A stretch of DNA of 10,391 nucleotides. It comes from JBGOUJ01 sp041477005. Its GTDB lineage: Bacteria > Acidobacteriota > Terriglobia > Bryobacterales > JACQDG01. The notes beneath the pieces are model-generated. The model saw only the letters and a list, made by a program, of their open reading frames with translations. It had not been told where the DNA came from and did no database searches. The position numbers and the translations under genes are program-made. The stretch spans positions 1 through 10,391 of the forward strand of contig JBGOUJ010000237.1 of NCBI GenBank assembly GCA_041477005.1, in the 5' to 3' direction. Shown piece by piece: positions 1-5,399 of this stretch; the stretch's first letter is position 1, and each line of letters begins with the position of its first letter.

Positions 1-83
1 CCGGCCCCGTGCGGTCCCAGCACGCGAAACGGATCGCCGTGGTAGGCGCCGACAATCGCCGCGATGTCACCGGCAAGAGCCAC
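1..83 (-). CDS. glgB: 1,4-alpha-glucan branching enzyme GlgB, N-terminal fragment
   Basis: Only the first 27 codons are in the window; the gene runs off the left edge. The reading from a GTG at 83-81 gives ...GDIAAIVGAYHGDPFRVLGPHG, and HGDPF-x-VLGPH is the hallmark N-terminal motif of GlgB, where the first carbohydrate-binding N domain begins. GlgB introduces alpha-1,6 branches into glycogen in the cytoplasm. No purine-rich ribosome site precedes the GTG. Instead an extended -10 (TGCTATCAT) ends 6 nt upstream, so the transcript may start at or next to the GTG and be leaderless. The start is chosen because the GlgB motif begins about 14 residues later, the usual distance, and no better in-frame start is seen. 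Identification rests on a short but characteristic motif. Confidence 0.72.
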   Translation of the reverse strand, partial: MALAGDIAAIVGAYHGDPFRVLGPHGA

Positions 84-301
84 AGGGGAATGATAGCAGT
101 TGAGCGGGACCGGCTTCAGCCGGCATTCGGCAACCGCGGCAACCGGTTATCGGGCCGGCGCCGGCAAGCGCAGCACGATCTTCGCGCCCCACCGGAAAGG
201 GACCATAAATAAGAGCGCCCGCCGAGACCCCGCCCAGCTTCACAGGGATCTCGCCCAGCCCGGCCGCCGGCCTGCAAGTCTGCTCCCGCCTTCCCGCGGC
301 C
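84..301. other. Intergenic region between the DedA-rhodanese gene and glgB
   Basis: This 218-bp stretch (362 bp if the DedA-rhodanese gene is taken to end at the in-frame TGA) shows no convincing gene. It holds the extended -10 of glgB, a short hairpin CCGGCTTCAGCCGG at 110-123, and an imperfect palindrome around 134-150 (AACCGCGGCAACCGGTT). Short open readings on either strand have no recognisable domain. Confidence 0.4.
90..98 (-). promoter_or_regulatory. Extended -10 promoter element for glgB
   Basis: On the minus strand TGC-TATCAT (98 to 90) matches an extended sigma70 -10. Six bases separate it from the GTG start, so +1 would fall at the start codon. No good -35 is present (nearest is CTGAAG/TGAAGC at 17-18 nt spacing), as is common for extended -10 promoters. 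Low to moderate support from sequence alone. Confidence 0.35.
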
Positions 302-1252
302 TCATCCTAGGACGGACACACGGGTCGATTCCAGGGGAAACCCGCGCTGGCGCCAGCCTTCGAAACCGCCGGCCAACGGCCGGACGCGGGTAATCCCGTG
401 CCGGTGCAGTTGGAGCGCCGCCCGGGCGCTCGAGGCTTCGTTGGGTCAAGTGCAGTAGAGGATCACGTCGCGGTCGCGGGGGATCTGCTCGTGACCGAGG
501 TCCAGCTCTTCGAGCGACATGTGGATCGCCCCGGGCAGCTTCTCTCCGTCGCCGTCGTAGTCGATCGAGTGACGCAGATCGACCACGACGACATCCTCTC
601 CAGCCTGCATCCTGGCCAGCAGATCCTCCGGCGCGATCCGCGCCACGCGAAGCCGGCGAATGAAACGCTCGCGCTGGATCCACTTCCCAGCGATGTAAGC
701 GGCCAGGCCCGCCGCCAGCAGCACCACCAGCCGGCCGCCCAGCCGCAGCGCCGGCTCTGCGATCCGCTCCAGTTCTCGGTGGAAGAGGTAACCAACGCCG
801 AGCAGGGCCCCGGACCACAGCACCGCCCCGGCCCCATCCACCAGCACAAATCGCCACCGGCGCATCCGCATGATCCCGGCGAGCGGCGTCGCCATCGCGC
901 TCAGGCCCGGTAAAAACTTGGCTACCAGCAGAGCGCCGCCACCGGTACTCGAAAACAGGGTTTCGGCGCGGCGCACGCAGGAATCCGGCTCGAGCGAAAT
1001 CCGGCAAAGCAGTTGCAGCACCGCACGGCCCCGCCGGCGCCCGAGCTCGTACCAGAACAGATCGCTCGCCAACGCCGCCGCAGTGGCCGTCGCTACCGCC
1101 AGCGGGAGTGAGAAGCGGCCATCCCGCGCCAGCACGCCCATCGCCATCAGGACCGGCAGCGCCGGAATCGGCAAGCCGATCTGATCGGCCAGGGCGAACA
1201 GAAACAAGACGGCGTACCCGTGCCGGTCCAGGAAATGGATGGCGTTGTGCAT
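302..1252 (-). CDS. DedA-family membrane protein fused to rhodanese domain, with in-frame TGA (candidate selenoprotein)
   Basis: Read through the TGA, the product is 316 aa. Residues 1-200 are a DedA/SNARE-associated membrane protein: several hydrophobic segments, with AKFLPGLSAMATPLAG at 111-126 matching the DedA signature KF-x-P-...-P-x-AG. Residues about 205-313 are a rhodanese domain (VVVVDLRHSIDYDGDGEKLPGAIHM, then the active loop, then VRPLAGGFEGW). Members of this fusion family have YC-x-C-PNE, where the second Cys lies five residues before the S of the loop and is the sulfur-carrying residue. Here codon 269, that exact position, is TGA (448-446): ILYCT-TGA-PNEASS. The frame then stays open and conserved to a TGA at 302-304. 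A hairpin follows the codon. Conventional translation would stop after 268 aa (446-1252) and lose the active site. The start has a good ribosome site (AGGGA 7-8 nt upstream) and lies 10 nt after the MBL gene, so the two are probably cotranscribed. Alternatives: a nonsense mutation of TGC or a base error. Confidence 0.8.
413..431 (-). promoter_or_regulatory. SECIS-like hairpin downstream of the in-frame TGA
   Basis: On the mRNA strand a perfect 7-bp stem, GAGCGCC (431-425) with GGCGCTC (419-413), closes a 5-nt loop CGGGC. It starts 14 nt after the in-frame TGA and lies wholly inside the coding region, as bacterial SECIS elements do; the E. coli fdhF hairpin starts 11 nt after its UGA. The loop has a G as its second base, consistent with the usual requirement for a G among the first loop bases. 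In GC-rich DNA a 7-bp stem can occur by chance, so this is supportive, not decisive. Confidence 0.45.
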
Positions 1253-1262
1253 GGGCGAATCC

Positions 1263-2072
1263 CTATTGTCCTATAGCGCGCAGGTAGCGGGCTGCCGAGC
1301 GGGCCACGGCGGCCTTGGCGTCCTCAAAAACGATGTGGCCGAACCAGGCGCCGTAAATGCGCTCGTAGGCGAACGGCTCGACGGCCTTCTCGATGCCGTG
1401 AATGGCCGCCGCCGGCAGAGGAATCAGGTTGGGGTAGCTGTAGAGGAAGCTGACCCAGCGGCGGTCCGATGACACCTTGATCACGTCGCCGGTGAGCAGC
1501 GCCCCTCGCCCCTGCTCTCCGCCTGCCCAATGCAGCACGGTCGCGCCCGGGAAGTGCCCGCCGCAACGCACCAGCGTCAGCCCATCGCCCAACGCCTGCG
1601 CATCCCCTTCCCAAAAGACGATGGCCGGATCGGGCCGCATCACCCATTGCCGATCGTCTGCGTGCAGGTAGATCGGCGCGCGGCCGAAGGCATGGCTCCA
1701 TTCGACCATCGACGAGTAGTAATGGGGATGCGAGATGGCGATCGCCGAGATCCCGCCCAGCGCCCGCACCGCCTCCACGGTCGCGTCGTCGATCACGCTG
1801 ATCGAGTCCCAGAGGATGTTGCCGCCCGGCGCCTGTAGAAGCAGCGCCCGCTGCCCGATGGCAAAGGCCGGCTCGGTCCCGATGCCGGTGAGGCCGGGAC
1901 CTTCCGGCTTCAGGATATTCCGGTGGCCGGCCCGCAGGGCTTCCAGGGTGGTCCACTGCTGCCCGTTCCAGCCGACATACTGCCGGTCGTCTTCGCAAAC
2001 CGCGCAACGCTCCGGCGGGCGATCGGCCGGGGCAAACTGGGATCCGCAGGTTTCGCAAATGTGGGCCGGCAA
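1263..2072 (-). CDS. MBL-fold metallo-hydrolase with N-terminal zinc ribbon
   Basis: The product is 269 aa from a TTG at 2072. An N-terminal ribbon has two CxxC pairs (Cys 6, 9, 23 and 26: ICETCG ... CAVCED). It is followed by a metallo-beta-lactamase fold: SHPHYYSSMVEW around 114-125 (H115, H117), CGGHFPGATVLHW around 170-182 (H173) and LTGD ending at D196. The first metal motif is HPHYYSS, not the classical HxHxDH, so metal binding or chemistry probably differs from true beta-lactamases and glyoxalase II. The substrate is unknown. The TTG is preferred because GAGGG lies about 9 nt upstream and family members, as I recall them, begin just before the first CxxC. A GTG at 2156 gives a 297-aa form but has no ribosome site and a non-conserved extension. 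The stop is 10 nt before the DedA-rhodanese start, indicating one operon. Confidence 0.82.
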   Translation of the reverse strand: MPAHICETCGSQFAPADRPPERCAVCEDDRQYVGWNGQQWTTLEALRAGHRNILKPEGPGLTGIGTEPAFAIGQRALLLQAPGGNILWDSISVIDDATVEAVRALGGISAIAISHPHYYSSMVEWSHAFGRAPIYLHADDRQWVMRPDPAIVFWEGDAQALGDGLTLVRCGGHFPGATVLHWAGGEQGRGALLTGDVIKVSSDRRWVSFLYSYPNLIPLPAAAIHGIEKAVEPFAYERIYGAWFGHIVFEDAKAAVARSAARYLRAIGQ

Positions 2073-2180
2073 GGTTTTCGCCCTCGCGAGTATCGACTCA
2101 TCTTGCCGATTTTTAAGGGGCAAGTCCAGTGTGTGGTCTTGGGGCGCCCGTCCCACGCCGCGACCGTTGAGCAGTGGTTT

Positions 2181-2207
2181 GCGGCCGCAGGGGAACGCTG
2201 CGGCCGC
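2181..2207 (-). terminator. Strong hairpin downstream of the pirin gene
   Basis: A perfect 10-bp inverted repeat (GCGGCCGCAG at 2181-2190, CTGCGGCCGC at 2198-2207) with a 7-nt loop starts 16 nt beyond the pirin stop codon. It probably stops or stabilises the pirin transcript and separates it from the MBL gene. There is no T-run on either side, so it is not a textbook intrinsic terminator. The rest of 2073-2222 holds no gene that I can support. Confidence 0.45.
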
Positions 2208-2222
2208 GGCTCCGAAAAACGC

Positions 2223-2921
2223 TTACGGAAGATCCACGAAGAGCAGGTCCGAGTCCTTCTGCGCTTCGATGCCCAGCTCGGGCTCATCATCGATCCGCGC
2301 CTGGTCGCCGGTCGCCAGCGTCTGCCCGTTCAAGTTGAGCCCGCCGCCGATCACGAACAGGTAGCCCTTGCGCTTTGGCTCGGTCCGGTGAGACACCTGC
2401 TCGCCGGCGCGCAAGCTCGAGAGATACACGACCGCGTCTTGATCGATGGGCAAGGTCCCCGCAACTCCGCCCGCGGAGACCACCGGCAGCAGTTTGCCGG
2501 CGCGATCTGCGGCAGTGAACTGGCGCTGCCCCCACCACGGCTTGCGGCCCCGCGTGCGCGGCAAAATCCAGAACTGCAGCAGGTGCACGGGGTTGCTCTT
2601 GGAGTGGTTGAACTCGGAGTGCATAATGCCCGTCCCCGCCGACATCACCTGCACCTCTCCGGCCCCGATCACGCCCTGGTTTCCCTGGTTATCCCGATGT
2701 TGCAGTGCGCCGTCGATAACGTAGGTCATGATTTCCATGTCCCGGTGCGGGTGCATCCCGAAACCCTGCCCGGGCTGAATCACGTCGTCGTTGAAGACCC
2801 GCAGCGGCCCCCAGTGCATGTTGGCCGGATCGTGATAGGTGTCGAAGGAGAAGTGCCAGAAGGTGTCCAGCCAGCCCATGTTCTGGTGGTGCCTCTCGTC
2901 CGATCGAATAATCTGCATCAT
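2223..2921 (-). CDS. Pirin-family bicupin protein (quercetinase-like, YhhW type)
   Basis: The product is 232 aa, the usual length for bacterial pirins such as E. coli YhhW. The N-terminal cupin carries the metal ligands in the family positions: H57 and H59 in GMHPHRDMEIMTYV, H101 and E103 in MSAGTGIMHSEFN. The C-terminal cupin (about 130-232) has no metal set, as is normal. Bacterial pirins of this type can have quercetin 2,3-dioxygenase activity in vitro; the physiological substrate is generally unknown. The ATG-ATG start at 2921 is supported by GGGAG six to seven nt upstream. A promoter with TTGCAT and GATAAT lies directly in front and is overlapped by an inverted repeat shared with the upstream marR promoter, so repression by that MarR protein is likely. 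The family call is very secure; the function is not. Confidence 0.95.
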   Translation of the reverse strand: MMQIIRSDERHHQNMGWLDTFWHFSFDTYHDPANMHWGPLRVFNDDVIQPGQGFGMHPHRDMEIMTYVIDGALQHRDNQGNQGVIGAGEVQVMSAGTGIMHSEFNHSKSNPVHLLQFWILPRTRGRKPWWGQRQFTAADRAGKLLPVVSAGGVAGTLPIDQDAVVYLSSLRAGEQVSHRTEPKRKGYLFVIGGGLNLNGQTLATGDQARIDDEPELGIEAQKDSDLLFVDLP

Positions 2922-2936
2922 GGTTATCTCCCGTAT

Positions 2937-2951
2937 TAACGATTATCGTTA
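2937..2951. promoter_or_regulatory. MarR operator O1 in front of the pirin gene
   Basis: A perfect 15-bp inverted repeat, TAACGAT-T-ATCGTTA, overlaps the -10 box of the pirin promoter. A 13/15 identical copy in the same orientation lies in the marR promoter (3441-3455). The position over the -10 predicts repression. That the binder is the adjacent MarR protein is an inference from sharing and proximity. Confidence 0.75.
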
Positions 2952-2970
2952 CAACAGATATTAGATGCAA
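2942..2970 (-). promoter_or_regulatory. Sigma70-type promoter of the pirin gene
   Basis: The -35 TTGCAT (2970-2965) and the -10 GATAAT (2947-2942) are separated by exactly 17 bp. The predicted start is near 2935, giving a leader of about 14 nt that contains the GGGAG ribosome site (2932-2928). The promoter lies between the marR stop codon (2978) and the pirin ATG, so pirin can be transcribed separately from marR. Confidence 0.65.
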
Positions 2971-2977
2971 AAGGAGC

Positions 2978-3418
2978 CTATTGGATTCGCCCCCGCGCCG
3001 CCTGGAGCAGGGAACTGAGCGAACGGAGCCGCACCGCCCCCAGGCGCCCCAACTGCCGCCGGTGCACGCCGGCGATCGGGCCGTCCAGGTTCTTGAGGAT
3101 CTCCAGGCCCGCCGGGGTGATGCGGGCGGTGAGGACGCGGCGGTCCTTTTTCTCGCGGCTCCGGGTGACAAGCTTGCGGGCCTCCAGCCGGTCGAGCAGC
3201 CGGGTGATGTCCGGGTCGCGCGTGACCATCCGCTCGCCGATCTGGCGGCAGGCCAGTCCCGCCGTTCCCGCGCCCCGCAGGATCCGCAGCACGTTGTACT
3301 GCGTGGGTGACAGCCCGACCGGCTTCAGCGCCGCCGCTACGCCCTGCATCAGCGCGTCGGCCGTCCGCTGCACGTTCAGGAAGACCTCCTCTTCCGCAGT
3401 CCGCAGCACCTTTCCCAT
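2978..3418 (-). CDS. MarR-family transcriptional regulator
   Basis: The product is 146 aa, typical of MarR repressors. A winged helix-turn-helix is visible: LSPTQYNVLRILRGAG (36-51), recognition region IGERMVTRDPDITRLLDRLEARKLV (about 60-84), then the wing SREKKDRRVLTARITPAG (87-104, with the D-x-R signature at D92/R94). These proteins bind inverted repeats as dimers and release on ligand binding or oxidation; one cysteine (C57) is present, so redox sensing is possible but not shown. The ATG at 3418 is chosen because the conserved region starts immediately after it; the open frame continues upstream into the promoter and a repeat, with no family likeness. The gene is 56 bp upstream of pirin, and both promoters share one operator, implying autoregulation and control of pirin. 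Confidence 0.93.
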   Translation of the reverse strand: MGKVLRTAEEEVFLNVQRTADALMQGVAAALKPVGLSPTQYNVLRILRGAGTAGLACRQIGERMVTRDPDITRLLDRLEARKLVTRSREKKDRRVLTARITPAGLEILKNLDGPIAGVHRRQLGRLGAVRLRSLSSLLQAARGRIQ

Positions 3419-3427
3419 CGCGTCTTC

Positions 3428-3456
3428 ACTATATTCGTTATAACGATTATTGTCAA
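3428..3456 (-). promoter_or_regulatory. Near-consensus sigma70 promoter of marR
   Basis: The -35 TTGACA (3456-3451) and the -10 TATAGT (3433-3428) are spaced by exactly 17 bp. The predicted +1 is at about 3421-3422, only 3-4 nt before the ATG at 3418, so the marR message should be leaderless or nearly so. The spacer holds the operator. Confidence 0.75.
3435..3455. promoter_or_regulatory. MarR operator O2 in the marR promoter
   Basis: Two overlapping inverted repeats fill the promoter spacer and the -35: a perfect 12-bp palindrome TCGTTATAACGA (3435-3446), and TAACGATTATTGTCA (3441-3455), which matches the pirin operator at 13 of 15 bases. Occupancy here would block polymerase, giving negative autoregulation. 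Confidence 0.7.
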
Positions 3457-3485
3457 GAGGAACACCCCTTCCAAGGGGAAAAGCG

Positions 3486-3643
3486 AACAGCAAGACAAAA
3501 GGCAAAGCGCAAAAGGCAAAAGGCAAAAATCAAGGAAGGGGGCATTTTTTTAGTGCCTGGCCCGGGGGCCGGGCAGAGTGCTGCGCGCGAAGCGGCGCAT
3601 CCCTGATTTTTGTCTTTTGCGCTTTGCCTTTTGCCTTGCTGTT
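3486..3643. repeat. Inverted-repeat element with AAAAGGC-type arms (MITE-like)
   Basis: Left arm 3486-3532 and right arm 3604-3643 are inverted copies: both read AACAGCAAG(A/G)CAAAAGGC..., then GCAAAGCGCAAAAG, then CAAAAATCA on the appropriate strand. The left arm has one extra 7-base GGCAAAA unit, and there is one other substitution. The core between the arms (3533-3603) contains a further hairpin at 3555-3574 (GCCTGGCCC pairing with GGGCCGGGC, one G-T pair). No protein is encoded and no clear target duplication is seen. The composition (A/G runs) differs from the surrounding GC-rich DNA. Likely a non-autonomous mobile or extragenic palindromic repeat. Confidence 0.7.
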
Positions 3644-3781
3644 TTAGTTTCTAGTACGAGGGAAGGGATTCCTCGCGCGCTGAACTGCCGAGGATTAGAC
3701 GGATCAAGCGAAGCCGAGTCCACTGTGCTACCATGCTTACCAGCCGCAACCGTACTCGAGCGGCTCCCCGAGGAGGGTCCC

Positions 3782-4975
3782 ATGTCACCGAACCGCCGCA
3801 GTTTCCTGCAGTCTCTGGCCGCGCTGCCGGGCGTAAGCGCCCTGCTGCCCGCCTCGCTAGCCGCCAAGCCCGCCCGCCGCGAAGTTTACAAGGAGCTCGG
3901 TATCCGGCCCCTGATCAACGCCGCCGGCACCTACACCGCTTTGAGCGCCTCGCTGATGCCGCACGAGGTCGTCGAGGCGGTGGATGCCGCCTCCCGCCAG
4001 TACGTCAGCCTCTCCGAGCTGCACGACGCCGCGGGCAAGAAGATCGCCGCCCTGATCGGCTGCGAGGGCGCTTTGGTCAGCGCCGGCGCCGCTTCCGCCC
4101 TCACCCTCGGCACCGCCGCCTGCGTCGCCGGCAAGGATCAGGAAAAGATCCGCCGCCTGCCCGACACAACCGGCATGAAGAACGAGGTCATCATCCAGAA
4201 GTCCCACCGCTACGGCTACGACCACGCCGTCCGCAACGTCGGCATCCGCTTCGTCGAGGTCGAAACCCGCGAAGAGCTGGAGCGGGCCGCGGGCGACCGC
4301 ACCGCCATGATGCTCTTCTTCAATGCCAATGACCCGGTCGGCAAGATCAAATCCGAGGAATTCGTCCAGCTCGGCAAGAAGCTCAACGTCCCGACCTTCA
4401 CCGACGCCGCCGCCGACTGCCCGCCGGTCGAGAACCTCTCCCGCTACATCAAGATGGGCTTCGACCTGGTGACCTTTTCCGGCGGCAAGGGTTTGCGCGG
4501 GCCGCAATGCTCCGGCCTCCTGCTCGGCCGCAAGGACCTGATCGAGGCCGCCGTGCTCAACAACAATCCCTACAGCGACTCGGTGGGCCGCACCAACAAA
4601 GTCGGCAAGGAAGAGATCGTCGGCATGTGGGCCGCCCTCGATCACTTCATGAAGCTGGACCACAAGGCCGTGTGGCGCGATTGGGAGAAGCGGTGCAAGA
4701 CGGTCGCCGACCTGGTCACGCCGGTCAAGAGCGTCAAGACCGAGGTTTTCGTTCCCGAGATCTCCAACGCCGTCCCACACCTGCGCGTTACCTGGGACTA
4801 CGCGGCCTCCGGCCTCAGCCCGGCCGATGTCGTGAAGCAGCTCCGCGATGGCGAGCCGAGAATCGAAGTTCGTCCCGGCGCGAAGGACGCCATCGAGGTC
4901 GCGGTGTGGATGCTCGAGCCCGGCGAGGAGCAGATCGTCGGCCGGCGGCTGCGGGAGATCCTGAAGAAAGCGTAG
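3782..4975 (+). CDS. Exported SelA/DgaE-like PLP-dependent protein
   Basis: The product is 397 aa. It begins with a Tat-type signal (NRRSFLQS then a hydrophobic stretch, ending around LAAKP, residues 4-30), so it is probably exported. The rest is a fold-type I PLP enzyme of the SelA / D-glucosaminate-6-phosphate ammonia-lyase group: RPLINAAGTYTALSAS (42-57), LVSAGAASALTLGTAA (98-113), TFTDAAADCPP (206-215, D208 expected to contact the cofactor) and TFSGGKGLRGPQCSGLLLGRKDLI (231-254), where K236 should form the Schiff base. The substrate is unknown. The ATG at 3782 is supported by AGGAGG five nt upstream; longer in-frame readings would run into the repeat. The export signal and the lower length argue against it being the cytoplasmic selenocysteine synthase SelA itself. 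No cotranscribed neighbour is evident. Confidence 0.88.
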   Translation: MSPNRRSFLQSLAALPGVSALLPASLAAKPARREVYKELGIRPLINAAGTYTALSASLMPHEVVEAVDAASRQYVSLSELHDAAGKKIAALIGCEGALVSAGAASALTLGTAACVAGKDQEKIRRLPDTTGMKNEVIIQKSHRYGYDHAVRNVGIRFVEVETREELERAAGDRTAMMLFFNANDPVGKIKSEEFVQLGKKLNVPTFTDAAADCPPVENLSRYIKMGFDLVTFSGGKGLRGPQCSGLLLGRKDLIEAAVLNNNPYSDSVGRTNKVGKEEIVGMWAALDHFMKLDHKAVWRDWEKRCKTVADLVTPVKSVKTEVFVPEISNAVPHLRVTWDYAASGLSPADVVKQLRDGEPRIEVRPGAKDAIEVAVWMLEPGEEQIVGRRLREILKKA

Positions 4976-5081
4976 CGCCGGTCGGTCCTTGTCGCAGAGA
5001 AGTTTCGTTTGATTTTCTTTCCCGGCTGGAGCGCTAGTCCCGCCGGCAGAGGCCGTTGCACCTCTCCCCTGTCGCAAGTTC

Positions 5082-5306
5082 ATGAGCAGAAGCATCTCAC
5101 TTCCCGAGGAGATCCTTCAAAAGGCTGCGGAGTTGGCGGCCCAGGAGCACGTGTCGGTTGAGGAGTTCGTGTCAGCAGCGCTCTCGGAACAGATCGCGGG
5201 CCGGGAATATCTCAAGCTGCGTGCGTCGCGTGCCAATCGCGAACGGTTCCGGGCAGCGATGGACCAGGTTCCCGATGTCGAGCCGGATGAGTGCGACCGG
5301 CTCTAG
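5082..5306 (+). CDS. Small ribbon-helix-helix protein, antitoxin-like
   Basis: The product is 74 aa. Residues 3-38 (RSISLPEEILQKAAELAAQE...VEEFVSAALSEQI) have the beta-strand plus two-helix pattern of Arc/MetJ/CopG ribbon-helix-helix proteins. The C-terminal half is charged (REYLKLRASRANRERFRAAM) and ends in an acidic tail, the usual layout of an antitoxin that folds onto a toxin. No toxin gene follows: only 93 bp separate it from the convergent ccmD-like gene. It may be an orphan antitoxin, or a DNA-binding regulator of its own promoter. No strong ribosome site precedes the ATG. Fold call fairly secure, role uncertain. Confidence 0.72.
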   Translation: MSRSISLPEEILQKAAELAAQEHVSVEEFVSAALSEQIAGREYLKLRASRANRERFRAAMDQVPDVEPDECDRL

Positions 5307-5309
5307 CCA

Positions 5310-5328
5310 TTAGCCATAGCGTGGCTAA
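5310..5328. terminator. Hairpin between the convergent RHH gene and cytochrome c maturation operon
   Basis: TTAGCCA (5310-5316) and TGGCTAA (5322-5328) form a perfect 7-bp stem with a 5-nt loop, 4 nt after the RHH stop codon. It lies between convergent genes and could act on both transcripts. No T-run follows on either strand, so the terminator call is tentative. Confidence 0.35.
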
Positions 5329-5399
5329 GTGTTCCGGCGTCGGCAGTCCTGTTTGCGGCTTGCTCTCCTGACAAAATGCCGCCCTGATTGTAGCCCGGC

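Larger units (their letters stand above)
3419..3781. other. Intergenic region between marR and the SelA-like gene
   Basis: This 363-bp divergent region has no gene I can support. From left to right it holds the marR promoter and operator (to 3456), a small hairpin CCCCTTCCAAGGGG (3465-3478), the inverted-repeat element (3486-3643) and about 140 bp leading to the SelA-like gene. In that last part only the ribosome site AGGAGG (5 nt before the ATG) is clear. Confidence 0.6.

Noticed and set aside
160..230. Minus-strand reading GAKIVLRLPAPAR followed by a stop, like the tail of a histidine kinase
   Set aside because: Only about 13 residues fit, nothing upstream resembles a kinase ATPase domain, and other frames look equally plausible; judged chance.
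240..1007. Alternative minus-strand frame across the DedA-rhodanese gene
   Set aside because: Arginine/alanine-rich shadow frame; the DedA and rhodanese motifs are in the frame listed.
2102..2124. Six-bp hairpin CTTGCC/GGCAAG upstream of the MBL gene as a riboswitch or attenuator
   Set aside because: The stem is short, the loop is 11 nt, and no conserved riboswitch core is recognisable.
3419..3526. N-terminal extension of the MarR gene
   Set aside because: It would be translated from the repeat and the promoter/operator; family likeness begins at the ATG at 3418.
3486..3530. GGCAAAA repeats as a CRISPR or tandem-repeat array
   Set aside because: The units are 7 bases long with no spacers, and the whole tract is one arm of an inverted repeat.
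3706..3734. Possible promoter for the SelA-like gene (TGCTACCAT at 3726-3734)
   Set aside because: The -10 is only a fair match to an extended type and the -35 position (AAGCGA) does not match; not strong enough to list.
3782..4975. SelA-like gene as the selenocysteine synthase serving the candidate selenoprotein
   Set aside because: Tat signal, smaller size and substrate-loop differences argue for an exported enzyme of the wider family; no selB, selC or selD is in the window.
3857..5095. Long open frame (412 codons) on the minus strand opposite the SelA-like gene
   Set aside because: It mirrors codon bias of the plus-strand gene, is low-complexity and has no domain; the plus strand has clear PLP-enzyme motifs.
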